This document shows, piece after piece, positions 47,164 through 59,497 of a stretch of DNA of 64,000 nucleotides. The notes under the pieces were generated by a model that saw only the letters and a list, made by a program, of their open reading frames with translations, did not search any database and was not told the DNA's origin. Both the position numbers and the translations under genes were made by a program. How positions within the stretch are numbered: the first letter of the stretch is position 1; the number at the start of each line of letters is the position of its first letter. The stretch is from contig LNKV01000033.1 of assembly GCA_001465935.1 (NCBI GenBank), positions 62,001 through 126,000 of the forward strand. The letters run 5' to 3'. This stretch comes from Clarireedia homoeocarpa. Its lineage: Eukaryota; Ascomycota; Leotiomycetes; Helotiales; Rutstroemiaceae.

Positions 47164-47613
47164 AATATTTTGCGCCAACAAGAAGCCAAGTTGGGGCCGG
47201 AGATTGTGGGAAGGTAGTGTGCGTGTGAGGATTTCCGGAGCCTCGTCGCACACCTAATTCAAGCTGATAGATAAATTGATGAAGCTATGGATGGCATTCG
47301 GCAGCTATGTTATGGTTAATGCAAGCAATGCGAAGGGGATTTGAATTGAGATGGAGATGAAGATTAAGAGGAGGATGGAGGATGGAGAGAGGTTGGTGGA
47401 TGATGATGATGATGATGATGTGATGGTTGTGGAGGAGAGGGAGGAAAAAAGGGTTGTTTCTTTCGCTCGTTTGCGGTTCGCGGTTCGCGGTTTGTGGTTC
47501 GCGGGTAGTAAGCGTGTAGACATTGGGTTGGGACTTACCTAGTATAATGGTGTAGATAGAGTTCTCCCATGCAACCTTGTCGTATCTAGTCTGGCCAAAA
47601 GGTCTGATGCAGG

Positions 47614-47692
47614 GGATGTGGATGTGGATGTGGATGTGGATGTGAATGTGAATGTGAATGTGAATGTGAATGTGAATATGAATGTGAATATG
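47614..47692. repeat. (GGATGT)n(GAATGT)n hexanucleotide array
   Basis: About four GGATGT units are followed by about eight GAATGT-type units, a compound array in which one base change separates the two halves. Confidence 0.9.
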
Positions 47693-48187
47693 AGAAGAAG
47701 GCAACAACAGGCAAGAGGCAAGACAGAAGGCAAAACGGGCAAAACGAGCAAAAAGGGCAAAAAGGCACATCCAGCTATGACTTGCTTTCTTTCGCTACTT
47801 TCTTACTTGCTCGCTCGATTCTGACGGCAAAGTCCCCTAACCCACGCTAAGGCCAGTGTCGTTTGGTGGAACCTTGCAAGCCTCTTCGGGTGCTAAAGCC
47901 ATGCTTTGCGTGACCCTAATGCGTCCATGCGTAGATGCATACGTATGGCTCGCCGCGCTAATCTCCATCGAGTAGTGTTGCTTGGGAGAACAGAAAAGTA
48001 TTACTCGATGCATCAGAAACTCCGCTTTCCTTCTCCTGCTGCTTCCCGTCTACGCACAGAGCGGAGTAGAAAAAGGAAAGAATTCTCTAGAGCCATTGTT
48101 AGTACGTTAGTACGTTGGTCCCCGGGAGAGAGAGAAGGACAGCACTCTCCTTCTTAGAGCTACAGCTACTTTGTAAGTCTATTAACA

Positions 48188-48490
48188 ACTTTGTACATAC
48201 TTTATATATACCTTGTATATATAAAGTATGTACAAAGTATATGCAAAGCAAAAGCATATACAGAGTATATACAAAGCAAAAGTACATACAAAGGATCCAC
48301 AAAGCAAAGTATACACAAAGTATCCACAAAGTAAAGTATATACAAAGTAAAGTATATACAAAGTACATACAAAGTAAAGTATATACAAAAGTATATACAA
48401 AAGTATATACAAAGCATATACAAAGCATATACAAAGCATATACAAAGCATATACAAAGCATATACAAAGCAAAGTATATACAAAGTACAG
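48188..48490. repeat. Palindrome followed by AT-rich minisatellite
   Basis: A perfect 23-bp inverted repeat (48188-48210 and 48216-48238, loop ccttg) is followed by some 250 bp of degenerate units built from tatatacaaag with CA, TA or AAGTA spacers. The unit acaaagtatgtac is already part of the palindrome's right arm, so the array probably grew from it. Confidence 0.88.
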
Positions 48491-48553
48491 TCTACGGTAA
48501 TACGGATCAATTGGTCATATTATTATTTCCCCTTCTTTTCCAAACCCTCCAAC

Positions 48554-48645
48554 AATACTCTACGGAAGACTAACCTAGATAATCCTAGTCGGCCTCCACG
48601 GCAGTGGCCCTCGGAGAGCCAGCGGAGCGTCATTCGGAAAATCAA
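48554..48645 (-). repeat. 90-bp GC-rich dispersed repeat, copy B
   Basis: Reverse-complement match to 21313-21401. It lies 64 bp after the end of the tatatacaaag minisatellite, whereas copy A has no such neighbour, so the shared unit is only this ~90 bp. Confidence 0.75.
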
Positions 48646-50457
48646 CTTACAAAGTACTACAAACTATTCTCTTTCTCGCCATAAACTTATTCGTAGGTGG
48701 TGCCGTGCGTAAGAAGCCGTTCAGCCAGTCATCGCCAGCCTCATTATCATATACACATCCCTGACAACGCCTGACACGCCTGACACCGCCTTGGTTCAGG
48801 CAAGGGCTGCAAAGTGCGTAACTTAGCCGAAAACGTCTTTGCGCCATAGAAAAAAAAAAATGCGGGCAGATGATAAAACAATAAAGATGCGGGTAGATAA
48901 AAGATAGATGGTGGACCAAATTCGGTTCAGGGAAAATAAGCCGATCCATTAAAGCATCCGAGCCGAGAGGAGACAATCGGATGAGGGTTGGAGTCGGCGG
49001 GAGAGAAATCGGGGAAGACTGAACGACGAGTGAGTGATAAGTGATAAGTGAAACATGGTTCAACGTGAGAGGGTGAATGCTATGCTCCTGTTTGTTTGCT
49101 TAGCCCGATTGGAGGGCACAGGTGGAAGGCCGACGTGGAACGCGCGAAGAAGGTTTGCTGAGAACACAATACGAGATGATGTGCACTGCCGCGTACAGCA
49201 CACGACTCGGGGATAACTTTTCTCAGACAACTACTAACTACATATAGTATTCCCGCTGATAAAGGAAAACATGCTGGTGATTCACGTGATGGTCTCCCTG
49301 GATTTTCCATCACGGGACTTAGTGGCGCAGTGGCCATTCCCCCTCTGGACGAAGTTGTGGGAGGATTATGTGAAATATTGTATAGTCCGATGGAGTCCCA
49401 CAGTCATAAAGTAAGTAATTTGGCGGGATGGAAAATTCCCACATCTAAACAAGTCAGCTCCCCGGAAGCAAAGCAGGTACAATCGGCGATAGTGGCACGA
49501 GTGGAAACATGCATTTATGGCCGATGGACGAATCAGATTGCGTAACCTGACGAACGACTAGTTGATGACTGTTCAATACTCGCTCCACTGTCGAATGAAT
49601 GGGGAGATGGGAATGTCCTGACTTGGGAGCTCTCGGAAGCGAAAATTGCCGTGCCCATGCTATGAAGGAAGAGCTCTGAAGGAAAGGAAAGGGAAAAGGA
49701 CAAGGAAAAGGAAAAGGAACCGGAAGACGGAAGACGGAAATGATGAGAGGAACGTCACACCATAATACATACCATAATACATGCCATAATACCATAATAA
49801 GACTGACTTGTTGGTGAAAAACGAAAGACGACATTTATCGTATGAGATGGTCGTATTTCGTACTTTGCAACAGTAATTTATAACTTTACATAAGTATACT
49901 CATCCTTTCCTTAACATATATACTGTACTTGGATACATACTATGTACATACTTCCATTCGTTGTTTTCTAGAACTTCCATCGAACCCTTCTTCTTCCACA
50001 CTTCTTCGACAGCGCGGTCGGTGGTCTGCGGTGGTCTGTGGTGGTGCCTTACAAACGAGGCAAACCAGCTGGCCGGGCAAAAAAGTTGTCGAGATCCCCT
50101 ATTAAACAAATCCCAAATCCCTGCCCGATCATCCCAAAAAGAAGAGGGTCCCGAATTTTGTATGGGAAAAAGGCGGGCAGCACTTCAGTCGAGAGAAAAA
50201 GAAATTTAATTGAAATACACCTATCATCTCTCTCTTCTGCCTCCTTCATCCAATCTTCATTTCCCTCTCCCGCCCGACATCGCATCGACGAACTCTCTTT
50301 TCATCCGCGTCGTCGACATTCCTTTCATTTCGCCTTTCCCCTGCCTAGCAATCAGCAATTGCAATTGCAGTTACGTGCTCAACATCTGCAATACCATACC
50401 ATACAGTAATCTCATCACCCTACACGCCCCTTTCAAAGGGGGAGAGACCACGCCACC

Positions 50458-51633
50458 ATGGATATCGCCTTGGAGCTCACGGATAAATACATCTTCGACC
50501 ACCTGTACTCAGCCATTCTGCCTGCGAAGCCGATATCATATGGTTTGGGAGGCTCGGCCAATTCAACCATTCTCGATGTGAAAGCCGCGTCGCCGTGGCA
50601 GTATGAACGCTCGAATTCGTGGATCTCGTTCGAGCCGACGGATGCGGCATATACGAGTCAATGGACGAGAGATAATCCGATGCGCCAGCTTGTGTCGTTG
50701 TTCTTGATTACATGGTGAGTAGCTTTGCTTTTTTCAATTGCACAGTCGCCATCCTGTTCTGCTCTATCTACCAATCCATTCGAATCCAATCAATCCTGTC
50801 CTTGCTCTATTTACTCATTCAAATCAATCCCACTGAATCTAACATTCCACCCCAGGATCGCCGGTGCAGCCATCTACTTCCTCGTCTCCACCCTCTCGTA
50901 CATCTTCGTCTTCGACAAAACCACCTTCAAACACCCCAAATTCCTCAAAAACCAAATCCGTATGGAGATCTCCCAAGCCGTCAACAGCATGCCAATAATG
51001 GCCATCTTCACCGCCCCCTTCTTCCTCGCCGAAGTGCGCGGCTTCTCCAAACTCTACGATCGCTCCTCCGAAGGCCCCGGCACCTGGTACGACTACTTTC
51101 AATTCCCACTCTTCCTCGTCTTCACCGATTTTTGGATCTACCTCATCCACCGGGGGCTGCACCATCCGCTCATCTACAAGACCCTCCATAAGCCTCACCA
51201 CAAATGGATTATGCCCACTCCCTACGCCTCCGTCGCATTCCACCCCGTCGACGGCTTCCTGCAATCGCTCCCCTACCACATCTTCCCCTTCATCTTCCCC
51301 CTTCAGAAATTCGCCTACCTGGGCCTCTTCGCCTTCGTACAGATCTGGACCGTCTTCATCCACGACGGTGAGTATGTAGCCAATAGCCCAATTCTCAACG
51401 GCGCCGCGTGCCATACCATGCATCATCTGTACTTCAACTATAACTACGGACAGTACACGACTCTTTGGGATCGCTTGGGGGGCAGCTATAGAAAGCCAAA
51501 TGAGGAGCTGTTTAGGAGGGAGAGCAAGATGGGACAGAAGGAGTGGGAGAGGCAGGTTGCGGAGATGGAGAAGAAGGTGTTGGAGGCGGAGGGAGAGGAT
51601 GATAGGGTTTATGAGGATAAGAAGCTGCAGTGA
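50458..51633 (+). CDS. ERG3: C-5 sterol desaturase (Delta7-sterol 5(6)-desaturase)
   Basis: Endoplasmic-reticulum di-iron oxygenase that introduces the C5-C6 double bond of ergosterol precursors. Two exons, 50458-50714 and 50856-51633, encode 344 aa. The three histidine boxes of the fatty-acid hydroxylase/sterol desaturase superfamily are intact: HRGLHH (184-189), HKPHH (197-201) and HTMHH (272-276). Hydrophobic spans include LVSLFLIT-WIAGAAIYFLVSTLSYIFVF, FFLAEV and FQFPLFLVFTDFWIYLI. The ATG sits in a CCACCATGG context. The C-terminus is charged and helical (ERQVAEMEKKVLEAEGEDD). Loss of Erg3 changes azole tolerance in other fungi. The final exon and 3' flank are G-rich on the sense strand. 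Confidence 0.96.
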
Positions 51634-52899
51634 GTGTGTGGGAGAGTGGGTGATGTTGTTCATCAGAGGTGGTTTGACTTTGAAGTGAAGTCTTGAGTAA
51701 TGTGATGAGACGAGATGACCTATGGGTTTGAAGTGAAGTGGTTATAATGTACATATGACGAAAAAAAAAGAGGACTAAACGCAAGCAAAATGCATAATGG
51801 CAGAGGGAGACGAGATAGTCAGAAGCGGGGGTCTAGAAGAGCATTAACGGGCGTTTTTTCCCCTCCTTTTTTCTTTCTTTCTACACATTACTTTTTATTA
51901 ACTCACCCGCTATCTATCTATCGATGTAGCATAGCATAGCATAGCCTAGGATAGTATAGGATAGTAAAGTGAATTTAATAGATGAAATATAATATATACC
52001 GAGGTGTATATATTAACGGAATAAGATCGTTCGTTACTTAACTACTGTGTATGGGATATTGATTAGTAAGTAAGTAAGTAAGTAATTAAGTAACTACTAG
52101 GTAGGTAGGTAAAGATTAACTAACGTTGGTATATGTAGAGTAGTAGTATGTACTGGACGGTGATTTTGAAGAGAGGGAGGCGGGTGAGTGGATGAGTGGA
52201 TTCATTCATTCCATTTATTCCATTCATTGCGTAGCATAGCATAGCATAGCATAGCATAGTATAGCCATTAGTTAGTTAGAGAGGGTTGATTAATTATTCG
52301 AGTATCACTCACTCACTCAGTCATACATACATACATACCGTCACTACACCATGCAGTGAGTGATCGATCCATCATCATCCAATGGGGAGTTTCATCTCGA
52401 CTAGACTATCCATCCATCCTACCATCCCTCTCGCTCTCCCATAGTAAAACCTTAAAGCACCCAACGAACTAGCTAACCAGCTAACCAGCCAGCGCAACTC
52501 CCATCAGCAATCTTTCCCTAACCCCCAGCCCAAGCCAAGTCCAACCCATTGCAAGCGAATTCGCAACCCATAAACGCCATCCAACCAGCCAACTATCTTG
52601 ATCCCTTCATCAATCATTCGTACGACCTTATGTTTATGCAGCTCCCCCTTCGGGAATAACGAATAAAATCAATGGCGGCGCAGCAAAGCTATCTATCAAT
52701 CCATCCATATATCTATGTAGCTATCCTACAAGATGTCCCTAATATCATAGTCGATTCAGCGTGATACGAGTCGATTTACTTCCATTTGATTATGTCACCC
52801 ATCCACCCATCCATCTAACTCTCAAGCCTCATACCCTCCCTCGGATATAAGGTAAAGTACGAGTATCATTGAACTTTCAAAACATCACAACTCCCATAA
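51634..52899. other. Intergenic region with ATAGC and GTAA repeats
   Basis: No supported gene between convergent ERG3 (+) and the SUMO ligase (-). The same ATAGC pentamer array occurs twice, at 51926-51960 and 52232-52265. (GTAA)n is near 52062-52084 and (CATA)n near 52322-52338. Confidence 0.55.
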
Positions 52900-54894
52900 T
52901 CACCTGTACCCATTCGTTGTATACGGTGGCGGCGGCAGCAGCGGAGCATACGAGCCCGTCATCTGTCTCTTTGGCTGTCTCTCAACCGGCGGAGCATCAT
53001 CTTCATCACCACTTGACGTGAGATCAATGACTTCCGGTAAGGGTCTCTTGCTGCTAATAGATGAACCATTGGGTCGGGAAGAATATGCAGATGAAGTGGA
53101 AGGCTCGCGGGTCGCGGGGGTGAGAGTGCCGTTTGCTGGAGGAGGAGGCTTCGTGGGCGTGGACATGTGGATCTTGTTGTTGGTTTGGGTGATTACTATT
53201 ATATCGTCGTCTTCCGAGTCGCTGGCTACGCCGTTGCGGGTGGATGTGGGGTCTGGTTTGCTATAGAGAGTCCATTTGCCTTCTGGTTCGACTGTGACTT
53301 GGTCGACTGAGCGTGAGGTGTTTTGTAAGATGTCCTTGACGTATCTGAGCTTATGTTAGCACTTCCTCTCCATATCAATGATGCTTGAACTTACTCGTCA
53401 ACTGCTAGGTTTTCGAAAGGCGCCGGATTAGTGCATATGGGACAGGTCCACGTGGGTGCTTGTTCTTGTAGTTGGAGGTATGATGTAGCATCAAAGCATT
53501 GGTTGTGCCTGCATGAAACTGATCGACATGGTAGTTCGATGCGCAGTGTAGATATTGGACATTTCAATGACAGTACTGAGGCCGTAGCAACAATATCTGC
53601 ACCACGTGCTTTTGTGATCACTAAAGATATTTAGCCTTGGCTCGAAGTGAAAGGGTTATAGGGCTGATCATACTCTCATTCACAACTGAGTCTTTGGTAA
53701 TTCTCTTTCCAGACGCCAGTTTCTTCACCAATTCCGAAACGGACACTGTCTTGACAACGTAAATAACTAAATAGAACTTCTAGAATGATTGTCAGTAACC
53801 AAATCTCACGTTCTGCGAGGAGGCCCACACTACGCATATCTGAGAGAAATGCTAGGTAATTTGGATTGGAGTGAGAGAATCAACCTGAATTTGACCTGCC
53901 TTCGTTGTCAATGCGTATGTCATTTCAACATTATTTTGATAACCCGCAAGTTTTAGTCTGAGATCATTTGTGATATCGACTGGCAGGGTGGATCCGGGCT
54001 TGTTTTTCAACCCTCGTAGATTTGCCTTGACATCTCCCTGATTCACTTTGATTTCGGATTGGTGCGGAAATGCGATATCCTGTTTGCCGTTGACTTCGCC
54101 CGCGCAGAAAACCTTAACTCGAAGTGTCGGGTCGCTCGAAATCCTGGCTAATATGGGGTAGTTTTGAGGTTTAAGTGGAATAACTATGGTGTGACGATTC
54201 TGCGCCATTGCTGGTACATACACTTAGTACTTCCTCCAGAGATCTTGGACATTAAACCTACCCTCGCATGTTTTTATCTCTCCTAATTGCTCTTGGATCG
54301 TATAAAAAGGGCTTGGCTTGAACTCCAGTCCTAAAAATGATCAGATCGTGGGCGCGCAGCCTTGGGGCGAGAACCACATACTCATCCCAGGCCCGTGCAA
54401 CTTATTGTTATATGATTGCGACTGCATAGCTGCGCCTCCGTAATTGAAAACCGGACCACTCTTTGGTACTGGATTAGCAGCTGGGGAAGAAGAATTGCCG
54501 TAGCCTTGGTAGCCTCGTGCCGGGATGGAATCCGGGCGTTCGATGATCCTTCGCAGACGACTGAACCTTTGCTCGTCTTGCGCGTCCGCATATGCTCGGA
54601 TTCCTGGATAGTGACCAATACGTTAGTAAGTTATCGCTTTTCATATTCCTCCGCCAGTGCCGTCGCGCCGGGGTCTCAGTGGTGAGGACCGCGACATGGC
54701 GAGCTCGTCGATATGGCATGCGAGTAAAACGTACTTTCGATTATTTTGTTCTGGAGTTCTGCTTTAACACCTTTCGTCCCTAATCCTTCAGCTGAACATA
54801 TAGATTTCAGAGTGCTGTTGAGCATTCCACCTGTCTTCACCAGACGTACGAATGGTTCGGGGTCGAGGAAACCACTACCCCCCATCGAGGCCAT
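52900..54894 (-). CDS. SIZ/PIAS-type E3 SUMO-protein ligase
   Basis: Transfers SUMO from Ubc9 to nuclear and septin-type targets. Seven exons: 54894-54735, 54603-54382, 54330-54262, 54210-53900, 53779-53674, 53620-53395, 53344-52900; 512 aa. An N-terminal SAP motif (MLNSTLKSICSAEGLGTKGVKAELQNKII) is followed by a PINIT domain (FKPSPFYTIQEQLGEIKTCE; VKANLRGLKNKPGSTLPVDI; KFYLVIYVVKTVSVSELVKKL). The SP-RING is VLSLKCPISTLRIELPCRSVSCRHNQCFDATSYLQ...CPIC, with the Cys/His set intact. Two SUMO-interacting motifs lie near the end: DDDIIVIT and PEVIDLTSSGDEDD. Intron 4 is best read as a GC-AG intron (AAG/GCAGGT); a GTTGAT donor 15 nt further on is the alternative. Shorter than yeast Siz1 but like other ascomycete PIAS ligases. 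Confidence 0.92.
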
Positions 54895-55379
54895 TTCCTA
54901 TCCTTAACTGCTATGATCGCCTTGACAGTTGTGACTTAGGCAAAAGGTGAATTGAATAAATTTCCACGTAGCATACAATTCTTATAATAGTAAAGAGAAA
55001 TACTTTTTTTGTTCTTTGGTCAATTTTCGTTTCTTGTGGTCCTTGCTAAATTGGTGCGGTGTTTAGAATAAATTGTGAGTTCGTGCTACGAGTCTCGACC
55101 CTCGATGAATTGAGGCAAATGGTAAGGGCACTCACTATGAGCGTGCTGAGCTGCGGCTGCTGCATTGTTTTTAGGCGGTGGCCCGCGGCAGAACTACAGC
55201 AGTTTACGCTAAGATAATCAAATCAGTACCTTCCCACGCTTCCGTAAGTAACCTGCAATCCTTGTGTCGGTAAAAATTGTTTGCGCAGGATCAGTGAGAG
55301 GAAAACGAACGTCTCAGTCGCAACTACCACCATCTTTGAATCTTCTCTCAATTCAATCAATACCCTACACTTTGAAGCC
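54895..55379. promoter_or_regulatory. Divergent promoter of SUMO ligase and DUF2423 gene
   Basis: A 485-bp interval between the start codons of two outward-facing genes, so it must hold both promoters. It has AT-rich stretches near 54960-55010 and no clear TATA box or repeated motif. Confidence 0.6.
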
Positions 55380-55912
55380 ATGGCTAAAGGCGCGCGAGCA
55401 AGTACCAAGAAAGCAAACCATGCTGCGTTGAAAGCGAAAGTGTTTGGTCCAGTCGAAGCTGCACGAGCAGAGAGATTGCATGCGAAACTTATGGAATTAG
55501 CATCGCAACCAAAGCCATCAGCAAAGGCTGAGGATGTGGATATGGAGGGAAAGGAGGGAAAAGCTTCTGCCGACGGTGAGAAACATTGACTGTGTGTTAG
55601 TGAGGAATATGCTCTAATATGCTATCAACAGGGTCTGGAGAAGGCACTTCAAACAACAATGTTATGCCTACAGCTCAAGAGAAGGATTCTGGAGGTTAGT
55701 TCTCATATGCTACAGCATCAACACCACACATCTACGGATCATTGACCTTGGGAATTACAGAGATGGAAGTAGACAAGGAACATAGCAAACCTAGCTCGAA
55801 AGCCTCGAAAAACCGCGTTTTCAAGAAGAGTAGTCGACACAAGACAATGACCTTTACAACATACAAGAATGGGAAGAAAGTGGGAGGGAGGGTTGGAAAA
55901 ACAAGAAAATGA
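55380..55912 (+). CDS. DUF2423 protein (YBL028C / LLPH-like, nucleolar)
   Basis: Exons 55380-55575, 55632-55694 and 55761-55912 give 136 aa. The N-terminus MAKGARASTKKANHAALKAKVFGPVEAARAERLHAKLMELAS is the PF10338 (DUF2423) signature. The middle is acidic (DVDMEGKEG, EMEVDKE) and the C-terminus is a basic, nucleolar-type tail (KNRVFKKSSRHKTMTFTTYKNGKKVGGRVGKTRK). The yeast relative YBL028C and human LLPH are nucleolar and linked to 60S ribosome assembly, which is the probable role here. It shares a promoter with the SUMO ligase. Confidence 0.88.
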
Positions 55913-56443
55913 TGCTGTGAAGAAAAGTTGATAATAATGAACTTTCTGGCGCATCAGGAGGGTATGGTCGGAGTATGGAGTTCGTAGTGGGGTGTTGTTG
56001 GAGTACACATTTGTATATATTGAATGCCAGCCTTTACGAGTATGTTCAAGACATTGAGTAGATCTGCATTGGTAGACATTTTCTCACAAGTACAACTTGA
56101 AGCTCCGCCGGGCAATTCTACTTGGCTGCATTATCTCTTTCCTTTCTCTTGAGCGGAACAATAGTATTTCAGAGGACGCTTGCTCCCACCAAAATTTCCA
56201 AAATGTCCAAAATTTCCGCGATAAGGAATCCTTATCGAAGACGCCAAAACGCGGTTCCTTACTGCCACCTAAGGTTAAGTTAACTACTATCCACGGTTGC
56301 CTTTAATAAGCTCTACCTCACAACCTTATGAGTATTTAAATAAACAATTATGGCAGGGGAGCCTCCTATTCGCATTGCTATCAGCCCCGTTCAATGAAAC
56401 TTTCTAGAAATTTCAGCGCGCCGTCGTCTCAATACTCGGCGCA
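55913..56443. other. Intergenic region before LAS21
   Basis: A tandem-gene spacer of about 530 bp. It contains ccaaaatttccaaaatgtccaaaa-type short repeats near 56188-56212 and AT-rich promoter-like sequence. Nothing else is recognised. Confidence 0.45.
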
Positions 56444-59400
56444 ATGGCTTCTAGAATTCGCACTCTCCTGCTCATAGCAGCCAATGTTCTCATCCCAATT
56501 GCTATCCTGACTTTCGCCAGTGGGTTTTTTCCATATAAGCCGTTTCTTTCTGGATTGGCGCAGTATGAATCTTTGGAATATGGACTGCCACCGGATGCGC
56601 CATTCGACAAAGTGATCTTCATGGTCGTGGATGCCCTGAGAAGGTACAACGGTCCCTTGCGCTCAGGATTACAGGCTTACATGGCAGTGATTTTGTATAT
56701 TCGAACGTTTCGGGGTTCCAGTTCACACAAAGGTATGTTTGGAACTATCTGAAGCCATACGTAGCATAGCTAATGACTGCCCACAGCCTCATTTCCAACG
56801 GAGCAGCACTCCCGTTCACAGCGCATGCGACGTCGCCTACTATTACCATGCCCAGAATCAAAGCCATAACTACTGGTTCAATACCATCTTTCCTAGATGT
56901 GATCTTGAACTTCGCCGAATCAGACACTACCTCATCCTTGGCTGCGCAAGACACATGGCTGGCACAAATGAAGGCAAAAGGGACAGGGAAGATGGTTATG
57001 TTCGGTGATGACACCTGGTTGAAGCTATTCCCGGACACCTTTGACCGAGCGGATGGGACTTCAAGCTTTTTTGTTTCGGTCAGTCGATCGAACAATGTGA
57101 TATATAGAAATGTAGCTGAAATTGAATACATTAGGATTTTACGGAAGTAGACTATAATGTAACCAGGAATATCCCGGAGGAATTGGAGAACGACGACTGG
57201 AATACAATAGTTCTTCACTATCTTGGACTTGATCATATTGGGCATAAGGCAGGACCACGAAGGTAGCGTTCCCAGTCAAACCTACAAGTATAAAAACTAA
57301 CACTGCAAGCCCAAATATGGTTCCCAAACAGTATGAAATGGACGGAATAGTACGTCAAATCTATGAAAACATGGAATCGAAAGACTACCTAAGCTCTACT
57401 CTCTTGATTCTATGCGGCGATCATGGTATGAATGATGCAGGTAACCACGGCGGTTCTAGCCCTGGCGAGACATCCCCAGCCCTGGTCTTCATATCACCGA
57501 AGTTCAAGGATGTCCGAACCAAAGACCAGGAACTTCAGGTGCCTGCCCCCTTTGAGGAGGAGTTTCAATATTATAAAACAGTCGAGCAGTCTGACATAGC
57601 CCCAACACTTGCAGCACTTCTTGGATTCCCCGTGCCCCGGAACAATCTGGGTACTTTCATTGATGACTTCCTAGTATTTTGGCCGAAGAGTATGCTCAAA
57701 ATTTTCCTTGCATTTGACCTTGTTAACATTCAGTAGAAAACGATCGGATCCAAATTCTGCTTAGAAATGCTAGACAGATACTTGGTGTCGTTACAGCAAC
57801 ATTTCCCTCATTTGAAAGCGAAGGACCTTCCGAGAACTGCCAGACACTATCACACAGTGTTGACAATCTTGCATGTCAATGGAGGGGCATCACAAAAGGT
57901 CTACACCAGCTACAGAATGACGGAGAAAACTACGACGTATGGGTAGCAGCAATCACAAAGGCAAGTCCCTAGTCCCTAATACGTTTACATTACTAACAAC
58001 TTAAAGTGGTTGAAAGAGGCTCAAGATCTTATGAGTGGCACAGCTAGTAATTATGATGTTGGAAAGCTTCTTACTGGCCAAGCTGTGGCTGGTTTGGCTT
58101 TTGTTATGGCAACTGCCACTGCATGGCCATTCTTCAAGAAGTCCTTCAGAGCTACCTTCCCATTTATAATCATATGCCTGCTATATTCGATCATGATGTT
58201 CGCAAGTAGTTACGTCGAGGAGGAGCAACATTTCTGGTACTGGACATCTTCGGCATGGCTTTTCCTATCGTGTGTTGGAAAGTAGGTTTTCATATGTTGA
58301 AAACAAAATATATAACTAATGGACTCTAGTGTCTCACGTCAGTCACGGTTTTCTCGCCGTACTACGTTGCTGGCCATCTCAATTCTCACTATTACACGAA
58401 TTGCTAGACGATGGAATCAAACGGGACAAAAATTCGCTGGAGATCCGGACATAGCTCGCACGTTTTTCTCCCAGCATCGATGGACCCTCTGGAATCTTGT
58501 CGCTATCACATATCTTTGGAATCTACAATCGCTGGCCAGTAAAGGGTTCTCTCGATTTCCACAAGTAGTTGCCGGCATTATCTCAACACTATTAACTACG
58601 ACAGCTGTTACATTTAAGCTCGCATTTACTTATGAAGACTCACCGGAGCTACTGGCTGGTTTTGCAAAGTCAATTGCTCAAAGCGATAATGGTATTTCTT
58701 TGGTGCTTAGAGCAAGACTGGTGTTTATAGGCATTGCATGTGCATTGCTGTATACCATATTGGCGAGTTCCGGATCATCTAACACAACCTCTGATAGCAA
58801 AGTTTTCGGTCGCAAACGTTCAGATGGTAAGTTCTTCTCCTTGTCTTGTAGAACTAGCTAATCAATCCCAGTACCGACGCGCACTATACATGATCTCTTC
58901 ACCCTCTTTTTAATTACCCAATCACGCGCCACAAACATTCCACTAATTTTGCTCTTCGACATCCTCTTCAAACTTCTATCTACCCTCAGCCTTTCCCTCA
59001 TCGAAATCTCAACAACCATCCTCCTCCTCCAACATTTCTCCTTCTTCGCCTTCGGCAACTCCAACGCCATCTCCTCCGTTGACCTCTCCTCCGCCTACAA
59101 CGGCGTCGACTCCTACAACATCCTTGCCGTCGGCATTCTAACCTTCGTCTCCAACTGGGCGGGCCCACTCTTCTGCGCTTCCGCGGGTAACCTCCTCCTT
59201 CTCAACTACTGGAATCGAGCGAGCGTCAAGCGCAAATTTGCATACATTACAGGAAGCGATCGTACGAAGTATGATATCTGGACAGATCATATATCGTTCT
59301 TAACGGTCTTCGTCACGTGTAGTTTGGCGGCTACGATGGTGGCGTGTACGGTTTTGAGGACGCATCTTTTTATTTGGACGGTTTTTAGTCCGAAGTTTTT

Positions 59401-59497
59401 GTATACTATGGCTTGGAGTGTGGGGATGCATTTAGGGGGGAATATTCTGCTGGGAGGCCTTTTGTTTAGATTAGGGAGGGCACTTGGTGGTAGTTGA
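56444..59497 (+). CDS. LAS21: GPI ethanolamine phosphate transferase 2 (Las21/Gpi7)
   Basis: ER membrane enzyme that adds ethanolamine phosphate to the second mannose of GPI anchors. Nine exons: 56444-56643, 56688-56732, 56787-57078, 57135-57262, 57310-57689, 57737-57960, 58007-58281, 58330-58826, 58872-59497; 888 aa. An N-terminal signal-anchor (LLLIAANVLIPIAILTFAS) is followed by a lumenal alkaline-phosphatase-like domain. Its metal sites are KVIFMVVDALRSDF, SNGAALPFTAHATSPTITMPRIKAI, HYLGLDHIGHKAGP and LCGDHGMNDAGNHGG. Many C-terminal membrane spans follow. Intron 6 (57961-58006) is a GC-AG intron with a perfect AAG/GCAAGT donor and ttactaac branch; without removing it the frame stops at once. 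Intron 1 is only 44 nt. Length matches Las21 homologues. Confidence 0.95.

Larger units (their letters stand above)
46954..50457. other. Divergent intergenic region between TUP1 and ERG3
   Basis: Besides the TUP1 leader it holds a GAT run near 47400-47422, a GGATGT/GAATGT array at 47614-47692, a palindrome plus minisatellite at 48188-48490, the second 90-bp repeat copy at 48554-48645, and AAAGG-type purine runs near 49680-49740. Short ORFs have no recognisable domain. The last ~300 bases are pyrimidine-rich, as in an ERG3 leader. Confidence 0.5.

Noticed and set aside
48099..48573. Several overlapping repetitive ORFs on both strands
   Set aside because: Direct translation of the tatatacaaag minisatellite.
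50839..51663. 274-codon antisense ORF in ERG3
   Set aside because: Shadow of the well-supported ERG3 exon on the other strand.
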